In this document: positions 43,757 through 53,172 of the stretch, in pieces
Numbering within the stretch: position 1 is the first letter of the stretch
Layout: each line of letters starts with the position of its first letter
Assembly (NCBI RefSeq): GCF_026283925.1
Contig: NZ_JAPDPF010000003.1
Coordinates: 248,001 to 312,000, forward strand
Direction of reading: 5' to 3'
Length of the DNA stretch: 64,000 nucleotides
Source of the DNA: Dyella halodurans
GTDB taxonomy: Bacteria; Pseudomonadota; Gammaproteobacteria; Xanthomonadales; Rhodanobacteraceae
Translations under genes and position numbers: made by a program
Notes under the pieces: model-generated
The model's database searches: none
Told to the model about the DNA's origin: nothing
What the model saw: only the letters and a program-made list of their open reading frames with translations

Positions 43757-45229
43757 TTATAGGTCGCGCAGGCACTCCACCACGCCCTCAGCGCCCACCG
43801 ACAGCAGCTTGAGCGTATTGGTGCCGCCGCCCTGGCCGATGTGGTCGCCGTGGGTCAGCACCACGCGATCGCCCTCGGCCAGCCGGCCCTGGACAAACAG
43901 CTGGCGCACCGCGTCCCGGGCCGAACCGGCCGGGGTCTGCGAGACATGGGTGAATTTCACCGCCGTCACATCGCGGAAGATCGACATGCGGCGACGCGCA
44001 TCGTCGAACGGCGACAAGGCGTAGATGGGCACCGCACTGCGGTAGCGCGACAGCCATTGTGCCGTGGCACCGGATTCGGTCAGCGCCACGATGGCACGCA
44101 CGCCCAGCTGCGCCGCCAGCACCATCGCCGCGAGGGCGATGGCCTGATCGGTACGATCCAGCAGATGGCCCTGGGTGGCCGGATCTTCCTTCGGCTCGAA
44201 CTGACGCTCGGCGCCCAGGCAAATGCGGCGCAGAGCGGCGACGGCCTTGTCCGGATGCGCACCGGCGGCCGACTCTTCGGACAGCATCACGGCATCGGTG
44301 CCGTCGATGACGGCGTTGGCCACGTCCATGACCTCGGCGCGAGTCGGGATGGGCGAACGAACCATCGACTGCAGCATCTGTGTCGCGGTGATCACGGCGC
44401 GATTGCGCTGTACCGATTCGCGAATGATCTTCTTCTGCAGGCCGGGCAGCTCGGCATCGCCGATTTCCACACCGAGGTCGCCACGCGCCACCATCACCAC
44501 GTCGGAAGCGTCGATGATTTCGCCGAGCACCGGGATGGCGTCAGCACGCTCGATCTTGGACACCAGCGAGGCCCTGCCGCCGGCTTCTTCCAGCAGGCGA
44601 CGCGCTTCGTGCATGTCGGCGGCCGAACGTACGAAGGACACGGCCAGGAAGTCGCAGCCGATCTCGGCAGCCAGCTTGATATCGGCGCGGTCCTTGTCCG
44701 ACAGGGCCGACACCGAAAGGCCACCGCCCTGGCGATTGAGGCCCTTGCGATCGGACAGGCGGCCGGCGATCAGCACGCGGCAATGGATCTCGACACCGAC
44801 GACCTGCTCCACCGTCATGGCGACCAGGCCGTCGTCGAACAGCAGCACGTCGCCGGCCACCACATCGTTCGGCAATCCGTAATAGCTCACGCCCACGCGG
44901 CCCGCATCACCCAGCGGCGCATCGGGACGGCAATCGAGCACGAAGGCATCGCCGACACGCAACTCGACCGGACCATTGGCAAAACGCTCAACGCGGATCT
45001 TGGGGCCCTGCAGGTCGGCGAGAACGCCGACTTCGCGGCCGAGCTTGGCCGCTGCCTCACGCACGGCGACGGCGCGCGCGCGGTGATCGTCAGGCTGGCC
45101 GTGGGACAGGTTCAGGCGAACCACGTCCACGCCTTCGGCGATGATTTTTTCGAGCATGCCAGGCGCGTCGGTCGCGGGACCGAGGGTGGCAACTATTTTT
45201 GTGCGGCGCAGCGGATTTTCATTTGTCAT
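43757..45229 (-). CDS. pyk: Pyruvate kinase
   Basis: A 490-residue enzyme with RRTKIVATLGPATDAPGML at the start, VDVVRLNLSHG, the beta-barrel cap domain, the catalytic lysine/acid region SKIERADAIPVLGEI and MVARGDLGVEIG, and TATQMLQSM with the K/Mg site; the C-terminal domain contains ALTESGATAQWLSR. It makes ATP and pyruvate from phosphoenolpyruvate. Full length, divergent from nothing nearby; 348 bp of intergenic DNA lie upstream. Confidence 0.96.
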   Translation of the reverse strand: MTNENPLRRTKIVATLGPATDAPGMLEKIIAEGVDVVRLNLSHGQPDDHRARAVAVREAAAKLGREVGVLADLQGPKIRVERFANGPVELRVGDAFVLDCRPDAPLGDAGRVGVSYYGLPNDVVAGDVLLFDDGLVAMTVEQVVGVEIHCRVLIAGRLSDRKGLNRQGGGLSVSALSDKDRADIKLAAEIGCDFLAVSFVRSAADMHEARRLLEEAGGRASLVSKIERADAIPVLGEIIDASDVVMVARGDLGVEIGDAELPGLQKKIIRESVQRNRAVITATQMLQSMVRSPIPTRAEVMDVANAVIDGTDAVMLSEESAAGAHPDKAVAALRRICLGAERQFEPKEDPATQGHLLDRTDQAIALAAMVLAAQLGVRAIVALTESGATAQWLSRYRSAVPIYALSPFDDARRRMSIFRDVTAVKFTHVSQTPAGSARDAVRQLFVQGRLAEGDRVVLTHGDHIGQGGGTNTLKLLSVGAEGVVECLRDL

Positions 45230-45577
45230 GCATCGAGGCTAGCAGAACTGACAGCCCGCGCCAGAGGGTTTTTCAGGGCTTTTTTGGCGCCGTCCGGCGA
45301 GCCTAACTGGACTGCTTGTGGCATGCGGACCACCACCAGCCACTGGTATTACCAATTCAGCAGGATGTTAACGATGGGGTGATGAACTGGTCTTCTTCAC
45401 GGACGTCGAAACGCCTAAACACTGGTGTCATCCGAAGCCCATCGGGAATCCACTGCGCGGCCAGGTCCGACTTGCTGGCAAGCCGCGACGGAAGACCAGG
45501 GCAAGTCGCTGCTGCACGCATGGAATGACGTGCGGCAGCGCAGCAATTCGGGCTCCGAAACAGCCTGCCTGAAAAAC
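45230..45577. other. 348 bp intergenic upstream of pyk and downstream of the nuclease gene
   Basis: Both flanking genes read leftward. The part next to 45230 should hold the pyk promoter. TTTTTTGG around 45279-45288 and GTATTACCAATTC around 45345-45357 are the only AT-rich spots. No credible frame, repeat or RNA gene was seen. Confidence 0.45.
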
Positions 45578-46387
45578 TCAGTGCCCCAAGGTGACGTTGA
45601 GCACGTCGGCCAAGCGACGCCCTGCCTGACGCAGGCGCAGCTCGGCGACCGGCAGCTCCTTGTCGACATAGGTCTGGTCGATCTTGTGGCCATCCGGATA
45701 GATGTCGCGAGAGATGGCGCAGGACTCCTCGGCCCACTGCGCGTAGTCGTTGTCCAGCGGCGGGATGCGCGGCGGCAGCTCGACCGGGCCGCGGGCATCG
45801 AGCTCGTCCGCATAGGCCTTCCATTCGAGGCCGCGCGTCTTCAGCAAGCCAGAATCCCACACGCTGTGCAGGTTCGTGCCCTTGCCATTGAACTGCACCT
45901 GGTAAGCGTTGCCGCCCTTGTCGTCACGGGAGCCGCCGTGCAGTGGCTGATGTTCGTCACCGATGAAATGCACCACGAACTTCAACGCCTCGAGTCGCAC
46001 GGCATCGGGCTGGCCCTTGTCGCCGAGGACTTTTACATAGTGATCGATGCCTGCCACCACGCAGACACCGTCGCGACAGTCACGCGGCGGCTGGTAGTCG
46101 CAGTCGCCCGAGGTGAAGTCGACGTAATGCAGGCCGCGGGTGGTGTTCCACAGCTCCGCCTGCCTGGGATCGTTGCGGATCTCATCGGGCCAGCTGGCAA
46201 TATCGGCCAGCGAGCGCGTGTGTTCGGGAGCCAGCAAGCGCTCCACCACGGCCTCGGCCGTCGGGTTCAACTGACGCTGCGCCAGATCGGCCACGACGCT
46301 GTGTCCCAAGGGACCCCAAGCCTGGACGCCAGGCGCCAGGGCAAGGCAAATCAGTACGGCAGCGGCGGATCGACGAAGAGAAGCCAT
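45578..46387 (-). CDS. Secreted S1/P1-family nuclease
   Basis: A 269-residue protein with a signal peptide ending VQAW; in this family the mature chain starts with the zinc-binding Trp, here AWGPLGHSVVADLAQ. The other zinc ligands are in IASWPDEIR, LHYVDF, GIDHYVKVL and HFIGDEHQPLHGGSRDDKGGN. It should cut single-stranded DNA and RNA in the periplasm or outside the cell and be a trinuclear zinc enzyme. ATG 46387 gives the proper signal peptide; the longer upstream frame is shadow of the osmC region. Near neighbours give no clue to a special role; phosphate or nucleotide scavenging is the usual one. Confidence 0.9.
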   Translation of the reverse strand: MASLRRSAAAVLICLALAPGVQAWGPLGHSVVADLAQRQLNPTAEAVVERLLAPEHTRSLADIASWPDEIRNDPRQAELWNTTRGLHYVDFTSGDCDYQPPRDCRDGVCVVAGIDHYVKVLGDKGQPDAVRLEALKFVVHFIGDEHQPLHGGSRDDKGGNAYQVQFNGKGTNLHSVWDSGLLKTRGLEWKAYADELDARGPVELPPRIPPLDNDYAQWAEESCAISRDIYPDGHKIDQTYVDKELPVAELRLRQAGRRLADVLNVTLGH

Positions 46388-46461
46388 GGCGCGGGGGACC
46401 TGGGATGAGAGGGCCGCGGAGTGTGCCACAGCCCCATGACAGCTTGCCGCAAGATACCGGC

Positions 46462-46932
46462 TCAGGCCGCGGCGGGCTTTGCCAGCAACTGCCCGGTCCC
46501 ATCGCGCACCGCGACATCCACCGCGATGCCTTGCCGCACGCTCTCGGTGACGATGCAGAAGTCCTCGAACTGGGCGAGCACGCGATCCAGGTGTTCCAGC
46601 GTGGCGGCCGCATCGGCCAACTGCAAATCCACCGCGATATGGGTGACGCGCCAACGGCTGTGCTCGTTGCGCGTCAGTGTCGCTTTCGCATGCGCGCCCA
46701 GGGTACCCGGCGCATTCTTGTACTTGCGCAAGGCAAACAACAGGCTCGCTGCCAGGCAGTTGGCCACGCCGGCAGCCAACAGGCGCGACGGATTGGGGCC
46801 CGCGTCGTGCCCCAGCGGAGCCGTTTCGTCGGTGATCAAGTCGGGGATCGCGGTGTCATCGAAACGGACCCGGAACTCGTAGTCGGCGGTCTGCTGCAGT
46901 GAAATCTCGATAGTCTGCTGTGCGTCACTCAT
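46462..46932 (-). CDS. OsmC-family protein
   Basis: A 156-residue protein of the OsmC/Ohr fold. Both redox cysteines are present, in GVANCLAASLLFALRK near residue 60 and FEDFCIVTESVRQG near 125; PLGHDAGPNPSRLLAAG is the typical loop before the first. Such proteins reduce organic hydroperoxides or act as thiol-dependent stress proteins in the cytoplasm. Subfamily (Ohr, OsmC or YhfA-like) is unclear; the long N-terminal strand region suggests the YhfA-like group. It is upstream of the nuclease gene with 74 bp between and divergent from gap. Confidence 0.88.
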   Translation of the reverse strand: MSDAQQTIEISLQQTADYEFRVRFDDTAIPDLITDETAPLGHDAGPNPSRLLAAGVANCLAASLLFALRKYKNAPGTLGAHAKATLTRNEHSRWRVTHIAVDLQLADAAATLEHLDRVLAQFEDFCIVTESVRQGIAVDVAVRDGTGQLLAKPAAA

Positions 46933-47098
46933 GCTGTTTTCCCTTGCCGATCGGCTAGCCGCAAACGGCGATTCAAGCGCGTTAACGGCCGCCTGAACAG
47001 CCCCGGATGAGTGTGGCCCCCGGTTCAGGCTAAAATGACGGTTTTACGGCGGCCAGCGGCCGTCACTTTCGTCATCTCACCCCGGAGGACGCTGTCCC

Positions 47099-48112
47099 AT
47101 GGCAATCAAGGTCGCCATCAACGGTTACGGTCGCATTGGCCGCAACATTCTGCGCGCGCTGTACGAAGCCGGTCGCACCCAAGAGATCCAGATCGTCGCG
47201 ATCAACGACCTCGGCGACGCCGAGACGAACGCGCACCTGACCCAGTACGACACCGCCCACGGCAAGTTCCCGGGCACCGTGTCGGTGGAGGGCGGCGACC
47301 TGATCGTCAACGGCGACCGCATCAAGGTCTGCGCCGAGCGTGATCCGTCCAAGCTGCCGTGGGGCGCACTCGGTGTCGACGTGGTGCTCGAGTGCACCGG
47401 CCTGTTCACCTCCAAGGCCAAGGCCAGCGCACACCTCGCCGCCGGCGCCAAGAAGGTGATCATCTCGGCACCGGGCGACAAGGACGTGGACGGCACCTTC
47501 GTCATCGGCGTGAACGACGACAAGCTCACCTCCAAGCTGGAAGTGATCTCCAACGCCTCCTGCACCACCAACTGCCTGGCCCCGCTGGCCAAGGTGCTGC
47601 ACGACAAGATCGGCATCGTGCGCGGCCTGATGACCACCATCCATGCCTACACCAACGACCAGGTGCTGACGGATGTGTACCACTCCGACCTGCGTCGCGC
47701 CCGCTCGGCCACGCACTCGCAGATCCCGACCAAGACCGGCGCTGCCGCTGCGGTGGGCCTGGTGCTGCCGGAACTCAATGGCAAGCTGGACGGCTTCGCC
47801 ATGCGCGTGCCGACCATCAACGTGTCGGTGGTCGACCTGACCTTCGACGCCGCCCGCGCGACCACCAAGGAAGAGATCGACGCCGCCATCAACGAAGCCG
47901 CCAACGGCGCGCTGAAGGGCATCCTGGCGGTGAACACCAAGCCGCTGGTGTCGATCGACTTCAACCACAACCCGGCCTCCTCCACCTACGACGCCACCCA
48001 GACGCGCGTCATGGGCGGCACGCTGGTGAAAGTGCTGTCGTGGTACGACAACGAGTGGGGTTTCTCCAACCGCATGCTCGACATGACCATCGCGCTGATG
48101 GCGGCGAAGTAA
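47099..48112 (+). CDS. gap: Glyceraldehyde-3-phosphate dehydrogenase
   Basis: A 337-residue GAPDH with the NAD-binding [17 protein letters not shown], the catalytic cysteine in [17 protein letters not shown], and the substrate-binding [20 protein letters not shown]; it ends [14 protein letters not shown]. It oxidises glyceraldehyde-3-P in glycolysis. ATG 47099 follows CCGGAGGACGCTGTCCC. It is monocistronic with a strong terminator. Codon use is extremely GC-biased at third positions, as for a highly expressed gene. Confidence 0.97.
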   Translation: MAIKVAINGYGRIGRNILRALYEAGRTQEIQIVAINDLGDAETNAHLTQYDTAHGKFPGTVSVEGGDLIVNGDRIKVCAERDPSKLPWGALGVDVVLECTGLFTSKAKASAHLAAGAKKVIISAPGDKDVDGTFVIGVNDDKLTSKLEVISNASCTTNCLAPLAKVLHDKIGIVRGLMTTIHAYTNDQVLTDVYHSDLRRARSATHSQIPTKTGAAAAVGLVLPELNGKLDGFAMRVPTINVSVVDLTFDAARATTKEEIDAAINEAANGALKGILAVNTKPLVSIDFNHNPASSTYDATQTRVMGGTLVKVLSWYDNEWGFSNRMLDMTIALMAAK

Positions 48113-48137
48113 GCTTCATCGTCATGCAGCAGAAGAA

Positions 48138-48164
48138 GGCCGGGCGGATGCCCGGCCTTTTTTT
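48138..48164 (+). terminator. Rho-independent terminator of gap
   Basis: Perfect 8-bp stem GGCCGGGC/GCCCGGCC, loop GGAT, followed by seven T. It lies 25 bp after the gap stop. The roughly 270 bp between it and the regulatory palindrome of azurin contain no gene I can support. Confidence 0.93.
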
Positions 48165-48437
48165 GCCCACGCTGGCGCCTCAGCCGCTTCAGCGAATCCC
48201 GCGTCGCGACGTTCGCACCTGAGCCGGCCTGGGCGGCCTTGTTCGACGAAAGCATTCCGCTCCGCGAACGGCTGCGCGCCATAAGGCCGCGGACAATTGA
48301 CGCCAGGCTGCGGCTCTCGATGGCCTTCATGCGCCATCTGGCTGCATCGGCGACATAAGGCAGGCGCGCGCCGTAGCTGGCTCTTGGCGGGTCGTGCTGC
48401 GGTAAACCGTCGCTCCCCGCTGCCGATCGCCCAAGGG

Positions 48438-48451
48438 CTGATCCAAGTCAG
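48438..48451 (+). promoter_or_regulatory. FNR/DNR-like palindrome upstream of azurin
   Basis: CTGATCCAAGTCAG, a 5-4-5 palindrome with the TGA-N6-TCA core of FNR/CRP-superfamily sites, centred about 71 bp upstream of the azurin ATG. That places it where a class II activator near -41 would leave a 5' leader of about 30 bases. Assignment rests on likeness to four other palindromes in this region. Confidence 0.6.
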
Positions 48452-48515
48452 CGCGAGGCATTCGTGGGATGCCCCATCGTTAGGCTTTCCCCGACATCCT
48501 CAATGGAGAGTTCTG

Positions 48516-48965
48516 ATGGTTCGCAAGACCTTTGCCCTTGCCTTGCTTGGCCTGTTCGCCATGCCGCTCTGGGCTGCCGACTGCGCCGCCACGATCGAAG
48601 GCAGCGATGCCATGCAGTTCAACCAGACAAGCATCGCGGTACCCAAGACGTGCAAGCAGTTCACCGTCACGCTCAAGCACACAGGCAAGCTGCCCAAGGC
48701 ATCGATGGGCCATAACTGGGTGCTCGGCCATGCGGCCGACGAGTCGGGCATCCTGGCCGATGGCATGAAAGCAGGCGCCGAGCACGACTATGTCAAGCCT
48801 GACGACGAGCGCGTGGTCGCGCACACCAAGCTCATTGGCGGCGGCGAGTCAGCCAGCGTCACCATCCCGATGGCCAAGCTAAAGGCCGGTGAAGCCTATG
48901 CCTACTTCTGCACCTTCCCAGGCCATGCCGCCTTGATGAAGGGCACGTTGACCCTGGGCATGTAA
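48516..48965 (+). CDS. Azurin (type 1 copper protein)
   Basis: A 149-residue precursor with signal peptide [20 protein letters not shown] and mature start ADCAATIEG. Type 1 copper ligands are all visible: His in [11 protein letters not shown], then Cys, His and Met in [18 protein letters not shown]; the disulfide cysteines are in ADCAA and KTCKQF. Azurin carries electrons in the periplasm and is a known donor to copper nitrite reductase, which lies 14 kb to the right. GGAGAGTTCTG precedes the ATG. A palindrome shared with other genes of this region lies upstream. Confidence 0.96.
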   Translation: MVRKTFALALLGLFAMPLWAADCAATIEGSDAMQFNQTSIAVPKTCKQFTVTLKHTGKLPKASMGHNWVLGHAADESGILADGMKAGAEHDYVKPDDERVVAHTKLIGGGESASVTIPMAKLKAGEAYAYFCTFPGHAALMKGTLTLGM

Positions 48966-49101
48966 GCAACGAGCGGATCTGCCGCCGCTGTCGTGAGACG
49001 CAGACGCCGGGCCCGCGCCCGGCGTTTGCTTGGCACCGGTTTGCGAAACGCGGACCCAGCCGTGCCGCTCGCGCACAAGCTGGGCCCGTACGACAGGATC
49101 G

Positions 49102-49602
49102 TCAGCGCAGGACCGCCAAGGCGGCGTCGTAGTTCGGCTCATCGGCGATCTCGCCGACCAGCTCGGTATGGATCACCTTGTCGTGCGCATCGAGAACGAC
49201 CACGGCGCGCGCTGCCAGGCCAGCCAGCGGACCTGACGAGATCGCCACGCCGTAGTCCTGCAGGAACTCGTGGCCACGCATGGTCGACAGCGTCACCACG
49301 TTGTCCAGGCCCTCGGCGCCACAGAAACGTGCCTGTGCAAACGGCAGGTCGGCGGAGATGCACAGCACCACGGCATGGTCGAGCTGGCTGGCCTTTTCAT
49401 TGAAACGACGCACCGAGGTGGCGCAGGTCGGTGTGTCGATGCTGGGGAAGATGTTCAGCACCTTGCGCTTGCCGGCAAAGCTGGCGAGGGTGACATCGGA
49501 CAGGTTCTTGCCGACCAGAGAGAACGCCGGCGCCTGGGCACCGTTGGCGGGAAGGGAACCGTCGACCTGGACCGGCTGGCCCTTGAGGGTAACGTGGGAC
49601 AT
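49102..49602 (-). CDS. tpx: Thiol peroxidase (atypical 2-Cys peroxiredoxin)
   Basis: A 166-residue Tpx. The peroxidatic cysteine is in [18 protein letters not shown] near residue 60 and the resolving cysteine in [11 protein letters not shown] near 94; [20 protein letters not shown] and the C-terminal [11 protein letters not shown] are typical. It reduces peroxides using thioredoxin. Upstream, 22 bp away on the same strand, is the CopD-like gene, so both may be read together. Full length. Confidence 0.95.
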   Translation of the reverse strand: MSHVTLKGQPVQVDGSLPANGAQAPAFSLVGKNLSDVTLASFAGKRKVLNIFPSIDTPTCATSVRRFNEKASQLDHAVVLCISADLPFAQARFCGAEGLDNVVTLSTMRGHEFLQDYGVAISSGPLAGLAARAVVVLDAHDKVIHTELVGEIADEPNYDAALAVLR

Positions 49603-49624
49603 GAGGCACCTCGCTGGATGGGGC

Positions 49625-50062
49625 CTATAAGTAGAACATGGTCTTGGCCAGAAACACGATGCCCACCATCAGCGCCAGCACCACGCGATGGGTGTGGCGG
49701 AATCGACAGGGATCGAGACGGCCACGCGATCCTGCACGCAGGGTCATGACAAACACCACCAGCACCAGCAGGGCCAGGCTCACCTTGGTCAGCAGCAGCC
49801 AGCCGAAATGCGAGCCGAGACAGCTCAGGCCACCGCAGCGAATGGTGAACAACATCGCGCCGCTCAGATACAGCAGACCCACCACCCAGGGCATGATCCG
49901 CCGTGCGCGTTGCATCACGGCCTGTTCAAGGCGCTCCATGGTGGCGCGATCAAACTGCCGATGCAGTGCGTCGAGTATGAGCACCTCGAACGCCGCCGCG
50001 CCAATGAAGACGATGGCGCAACTCAGGTGCAGCAAGACCACCCAGGGATACCAAGCGCTCAT
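49625..50062 (-). CDS. CopD-like four-helix membrane protein
   Basis: A 145-residue protein with four hydrophobic segments. [21 protein letters not shown] at the start, with a His in the first span, [17 protein letters not shown], and a final [18 protein letters not shown] with His residues suit a heme- or copper-binding bundle of the CopD/DUF2269 kind. Such proteins are often found with copper nitrite reductase and copper uptake genes. It precedes tpx on the same strand. The family assignment is by general pattern, not by a decisive motif. Confidence 0.7.
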   Translation of the reverse strand: MSAWYPWVVLLHLSCAIVFIGAAAFEVLILDALHRQFDRATMERLEQAVMQRARRIMPWVVGLLYLSGAMLFTIRCGGLSCLGSHFGWLLLTKVSLALLVLVVFVMTLRAGSRGRLDPCRFRHTHRVVLALMVGIVFLAKTMFYL

Positions 50063-50394
50063 CGGAAGCTCTGACCTGCCATGGCGATATCAGGCCATTC
50101 CGCCCCGGCGCAGCGCCATGACTTCGATCAGGGGAAAGCGCGAACAGGCTCCGAATCCTCTCCCGGAATGGCCATGGCGGCGCGCGGCGATCCGACGCGG
50201 CGCTCGTCACCGTGCCTTGACTGGCGTCATGGCGACCACCTCTCGTCACCTCGAGCATGTCCGCTTGCTTGAGGGAGATGCGCTTTGGATGACACGCGAA
50301 CGTGGTGGCTGGCATGAGCGGCAGTCGTCCACGGTCAACCCGGCGGGTGGCGTCGTGGCGTAACTTGGGGCAATCCTCCCCGCTGGAGCACGCC
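50063..50394. other. 332 bp divergent intergenic region between the copD-like and tyrA-like genes
   Basis: No credible gene. Two palindromes stand out: ATGACTTCGATCAG at 50118-50131, listed separately, and TTGACTGGCGTCAT at 50217-50230, which also has the TGA-N6-TCA core but lies about 160 bp from either start codon and so may be chance. A short frame from the ATG at 50230 encodes 44 residues with no recognisable feature. Confidence 0.5.
50118..50131 (-). promoter_or_regulatory. Weaker FNR/DNR-like palindrome upstream of the copD-like gene
   Basis: ATGACTTCGATCAG keeps the TGA-N6-TCA core but is less symmetrical than the others. Its centre is about 62 bp upstream of the copD-like ATG, the same distance as for the fabA site. 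Confidence 0.4.
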
Positions 50395-51189
50395 ATGTCG
50401 TTCGCCCTGCTCGGCTATGGCCGCTTTGGCCAAGCCTTCGCCAACCTGCTGCGCCGCGCCGGGCATCGGCTGCAGGTATTCGATCCTGCTGCCGAGGTTC
50501 CCGCGCCGCTGGCCGCAGCATCCGCTGCAGCTGCGATCGCCGAAGCCTCATGGGTAGTGCTGGCGATGCCGGTACCGCGGTTGGAATCGGCGTTGCGCGA
50601 ACTGCGCCCACTGCTCCATCGCGGGCACATCGTCATCGACGTAGGCAGCGTCAAGCAACACCCTTGTGAGCTGATGGACGAGCTGCTGGGTACGGCCATA
50701 CCCCACCTCGGCACGCATCCGCTGTTCGGTCCGTTGAGCCTGGCGCGCGGCGAACGTCCGTTGCGCACGGTGATCTGCCCCAGCGGGCAACATCCCGAGG
50801 CCGCCATGCGCGCCCGCCGGTTGTTCGAAGAACTCGGCTGCGAGGTCATCACGCAGGATCCAGCCACGCATGATCGCGCCATGGCCGAGACGCACGCGCT
50901 GGCCTTCTTCATTGCCAAGGCCATGGTCGACCTGGGCATTGGCGAGGACCTGACGGTGGCGCCGCCTTCGTTTCTCGGCCTGGCCAGCATGCTGTCGGCG
51001 GTGCGCGGCGACGCCGGCCACCTGTTCGCCGCCATCCAGCGCGAGAACCCTTATGCCGCCGATGCCCGTGCGCGTCTGCTGACGCAGCTGGAGGCGATTC
51101 ATCGCCAGTTGCTGGCCGGCGGCGATGGCGGCGCGCTGTCCATTCCCGATCTGTCCGAAGACTCCGATGAGCCATCACGACCTGCGTAG
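50395..51189 (+). CDS. Prephenate/arogenate dehydrogenase-like protein
   Basis: A 264-residue TyrA-type dehydrogenase. [19 protein letters not shown] is the NAD(P)-binding loop; [36 protein letters not shown] and [16 protein letters not shown], with the catalytic His region, follow the family order; the C-terminal half is helical. It should convert prephenate or arogenate toward tyrosine. ATG 50395 gives the normal start. It overlaps ubiD by 23 bases, so the two are translated together; both use chorismate-derived compounds, tyrosine and ubiquinone precursors, which may explain the pairing. Confidence 0.85.
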   Translation: MSFALLGYGRFGQAFANLLRRAGHRLQVFDPAAEVPAPLAAASAAAAIAEASWVVLAMPVPRLESALRELRPLLHRGHIVIDVGSVKQHPCELMDELLGTAIPHLGTHPLFGPLSLARGERPLRTVICPSGQHPEAAMRARRLFEELGCEVITQDPATHDRAMAETHALAFFIAKAMVDLGIGEDLTVAPPSFLGLASMLSAVRGDAGHLFAAIQRENPYAADARARLLTQLEAIHRQLLAGGDGGALSIPDLSEDSDEPSRPA

Positions 51190-52678
51190 CTTTATTCATC
51201 AACTGGAACGCGATCGGCAACTGCTGCGCGTACCCGTGCCGGTCCACCCGTATCTCGAATCCACTGCGCTGAGTCTCCGGGCGCTGCGCGAAGGCGGCCC
51301 CGCCCTGCTGATGGAGCAGCCCACCGGTTCCCAGCACTGCTTGCTGGGCAACCTGTTCGGGCATCGCCGGCGCATCGAGATGGCGCTGGCGGGCCGGCCG
51401 CTGGCCTCGCTGCGGGAACTGGGCCAACTGCTGGCTTCGATCAAGGAGCCGCGTTGGCCAGCCAGCCTGCGAGAGGCGCTGGCGACCTGGCCCGAACTGG
51501 CGCAGCTGGCCAACGTCGCGCCGCAGCGCGTGCATGAAGCGGCCTTCGAGTACGAGACGCTGCAGGGCAGCGAAATCGACCTGTCGCGCCTGCCGATCCA
51601 GCATTGCTGGCCCCAGGATGCGGGCAAGCTGATCACCTTCGGCCTGGTGGTCACACGCGGTACGCGCCAGCGCCGGCAAAACGTGGCGATCTACCGCCAG
51701 CAGGTCATCGGTCCAAACCGGGTGATCATGCGCTGGCTGCCGCACCGCGGCGGCGCGCTCGACTACGCCGACTGGAAGGCGTCCTCACCGGAACAACCGT
51801 TCCCCGTACTGGTGGCGATTGGCGCCGATCCGGCCACCATGCTCGCGGCCGTGGCACCGGTACCCGACAGCTTGTCGGAATACGAATTCGCCGGCTTGTT
51901 GCGCGGCCAGCGCACGCGCGTCTGTCACAGCGCGCTCACCGGACTGGATGCCCCGGCGGGCGCGGAAATCGTGCTGGAGGGTTTCATCCGACCCGACGAT
52001 GTCGCGCTGGAAGGTCCGTTCGGCGACCACACCGGCTACTACAACGCGCAAGCCCCCTTCCCGGTATTCACCATCGAGCGGATGCGCCTGCGCCGCGACG
52101 CGATCTACCACGGCAGCTACATGGGCCGCGCACCGCATGACGAACCCTCGGTGCTGGCGATGACCTTGAACGACTTGTTCGTGCCAATCCTGCAGAAGGT
52201 GTTTCCCGAAATCGTCGATTTCTTCCTGCCGCCGGAAGCCTGTTCGTATCGCGTCGCCGTGGTCAGCATCCGGAAGCAGTATGCCGGCCATGCAAGGCGC
52301 ATCATGATGGCGGTGTGGTCCTATCTGCGCCAGTTCACCTATACCAAGTTCGTCATCGTCACGGACGATGACATCGACGTACGCGACTGGTCGCAAGTGA
52401 TCTGGGCGGTGGCCACCCGCGTCGATCCGGCGCGCGACAGCCTGATCGTCGAGAACACCCCCATCGACTACCTCGACTTCGCCAGCCCCGCGGCCGGCCT
52501 GGGCTCCAAGCTCGGCATCGACGCCACCAACAAATGGCCGTCCGAAACCTCGCGTGCGTGGAGCCAGCCGATCGTCCCCGATGCGAAGGTCGAGCAGCGC
52601 GTCCATGCGCTGTGGAAGCAGCTGGTCGGGTCCGGTGACGCGGGCGCACGCGACGGTGTGTCACAGGCGAGCCGATGA
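51167..52678 (+). CDS. ubiD: UbiD-family decarboxylase (3-octaprenyl-4-hydroxybenzoate carboxy-lyase type)
   Basis: A 503-residue UbiD. The prenylated-FMN site residues lie in [40 protein letters not shown], with its catalytic Glu/Arg, and [24 protein letters not shown] is near the end. It decarboxylates polyprenyl-hydroxybenzoate in ubiquinone synthesis with a UbiX-made cofactor. ATG 51167 is inside the tyrA-like gene's end. Length is normal. Because other UbiD members act on different aromatic acids, a non-ubiquinone role cannot be excluded. Confidence 0.9.
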   Translation: MSHHDLRSFIHQLERDRQLLRVPVPVHPYLESTALSLRALREGGPALLMEQPTGSQHCLLGNLFGHRRRIEMALAGRPLASLRELGQLLASIKEPRWPASLREALATWPELAQLANVAPQRVHEAAFEYETLQGSEIDLSRLPIQHCWPQDAGKLITFGLVVTRGTRQRRQNVAIYRQQVIGPNRVIMRWLPHRGGALDYADWKASSPEQPFPVLVAIGADPATMLAAVAPVPDSLSEYEFAGLLRGQRTRVCHSALTGLDAPAGAEIVLEGFIRPDDVALEGPFGDHTGYYNAQAPFPVFTIERMRLRRDAIYHGSYMGRAPHDEPSVLAMTLNDLFVPILQKVFPEIVDFFLPPEACSYRVAVVSIRKQYAGHARRIMMAVWSYLRQFTYTKFVIVTDDDIDVRDWSQVIWAVATRVDPARDSLIVENTPIDYLDFASPAAGLGSKLGIDATNKWPSETSRAWSQPIVPDAKVEQRVHALWKQLVGSGDAGARDGVSQASR

Positions 52679-52738
52679 CCACCGTGGGATGATGAAAGCC
52701 GCTTTACAAGCAAGCCGATCCGGCCGCAAAGGACGCAG

Positions 52739-53104
52739 GTGACACGCATTCGGACTCCACGCTGGGTTGCCTGGGCGGCGATGGTCGCCCTGTGGCTCAC
52801 CATCGTGGCGCCGGTGATCTCGCAGTCGCTTGCCGTCGACAGCATGCCGGGGATGGTGGGGTGCGAGTCGCAGCACGCGCATCCGGACCCCACCGTTCCA
52901 CCGTCACATCCATCGTCGATGGAGAAATGCGGTTACTGCGGCCTGCTCGGTCACAGCCCCGCTCTGATCGGCCATGCGGTGCCCTTGCCCCATCCCGCAC
53001 CGGCGAGATGGCACGGCACTGCCGCCTTGCCGGCACGGCTCCAAACGGAATATTCCGCGCTGGCTGCAGCCCCACGGGGACCGCCGGCTTTCACGCAGCA
53101 CTGA
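52739..53104 (+). CDS. DUF2946-like small envelope protein
   Basis: About 121 residues from the GTG at 52739 (AAAGGACGCAG just upstream). One hydrophobic segment, WAAMVALWLTIVAPVISQSL, acts as a signal or anchor; MEKCGYCGLLGHSPAL with a Cys pair and His residues is the mark of DUF2946 proteins, and several His and Met residues occur before it. These proteins commonly precede TonB-dependent copper receptors, as here (69 bp). A periplasmic metal-binding role is likely but unproven. Confidence 0.78.
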   Translation: MTRIRTPRWVAWAAMVALWLTIVAPVISQSLAVDSMPGMVGCESQHAHPDPTVPPSHPSSMEKCGYCGLLGHSPALIGHAVPLPHPAPARWHGTAALPARLQTEYSALAAAPRGPPAFTQH

Positions 53105-53172
53105 GTGACTTTTCATCGCCTTCGCGGCCATCGCCGCGCGGCTTTCTGCTGCCTGCTATTTCGGATTCAGTT

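Noticed and set aside
43841-45382. Plus-strand frame of 513 codons opposite pyk
   Set aside because: Shadow of pyruvate kinase.
50217-50230. TTGACTGGCGTCAT as another FNR/DNR-type site
   Set aside because: It has the core but is about 160 bp from either start codon; kept only as a note in the intergenic entry.
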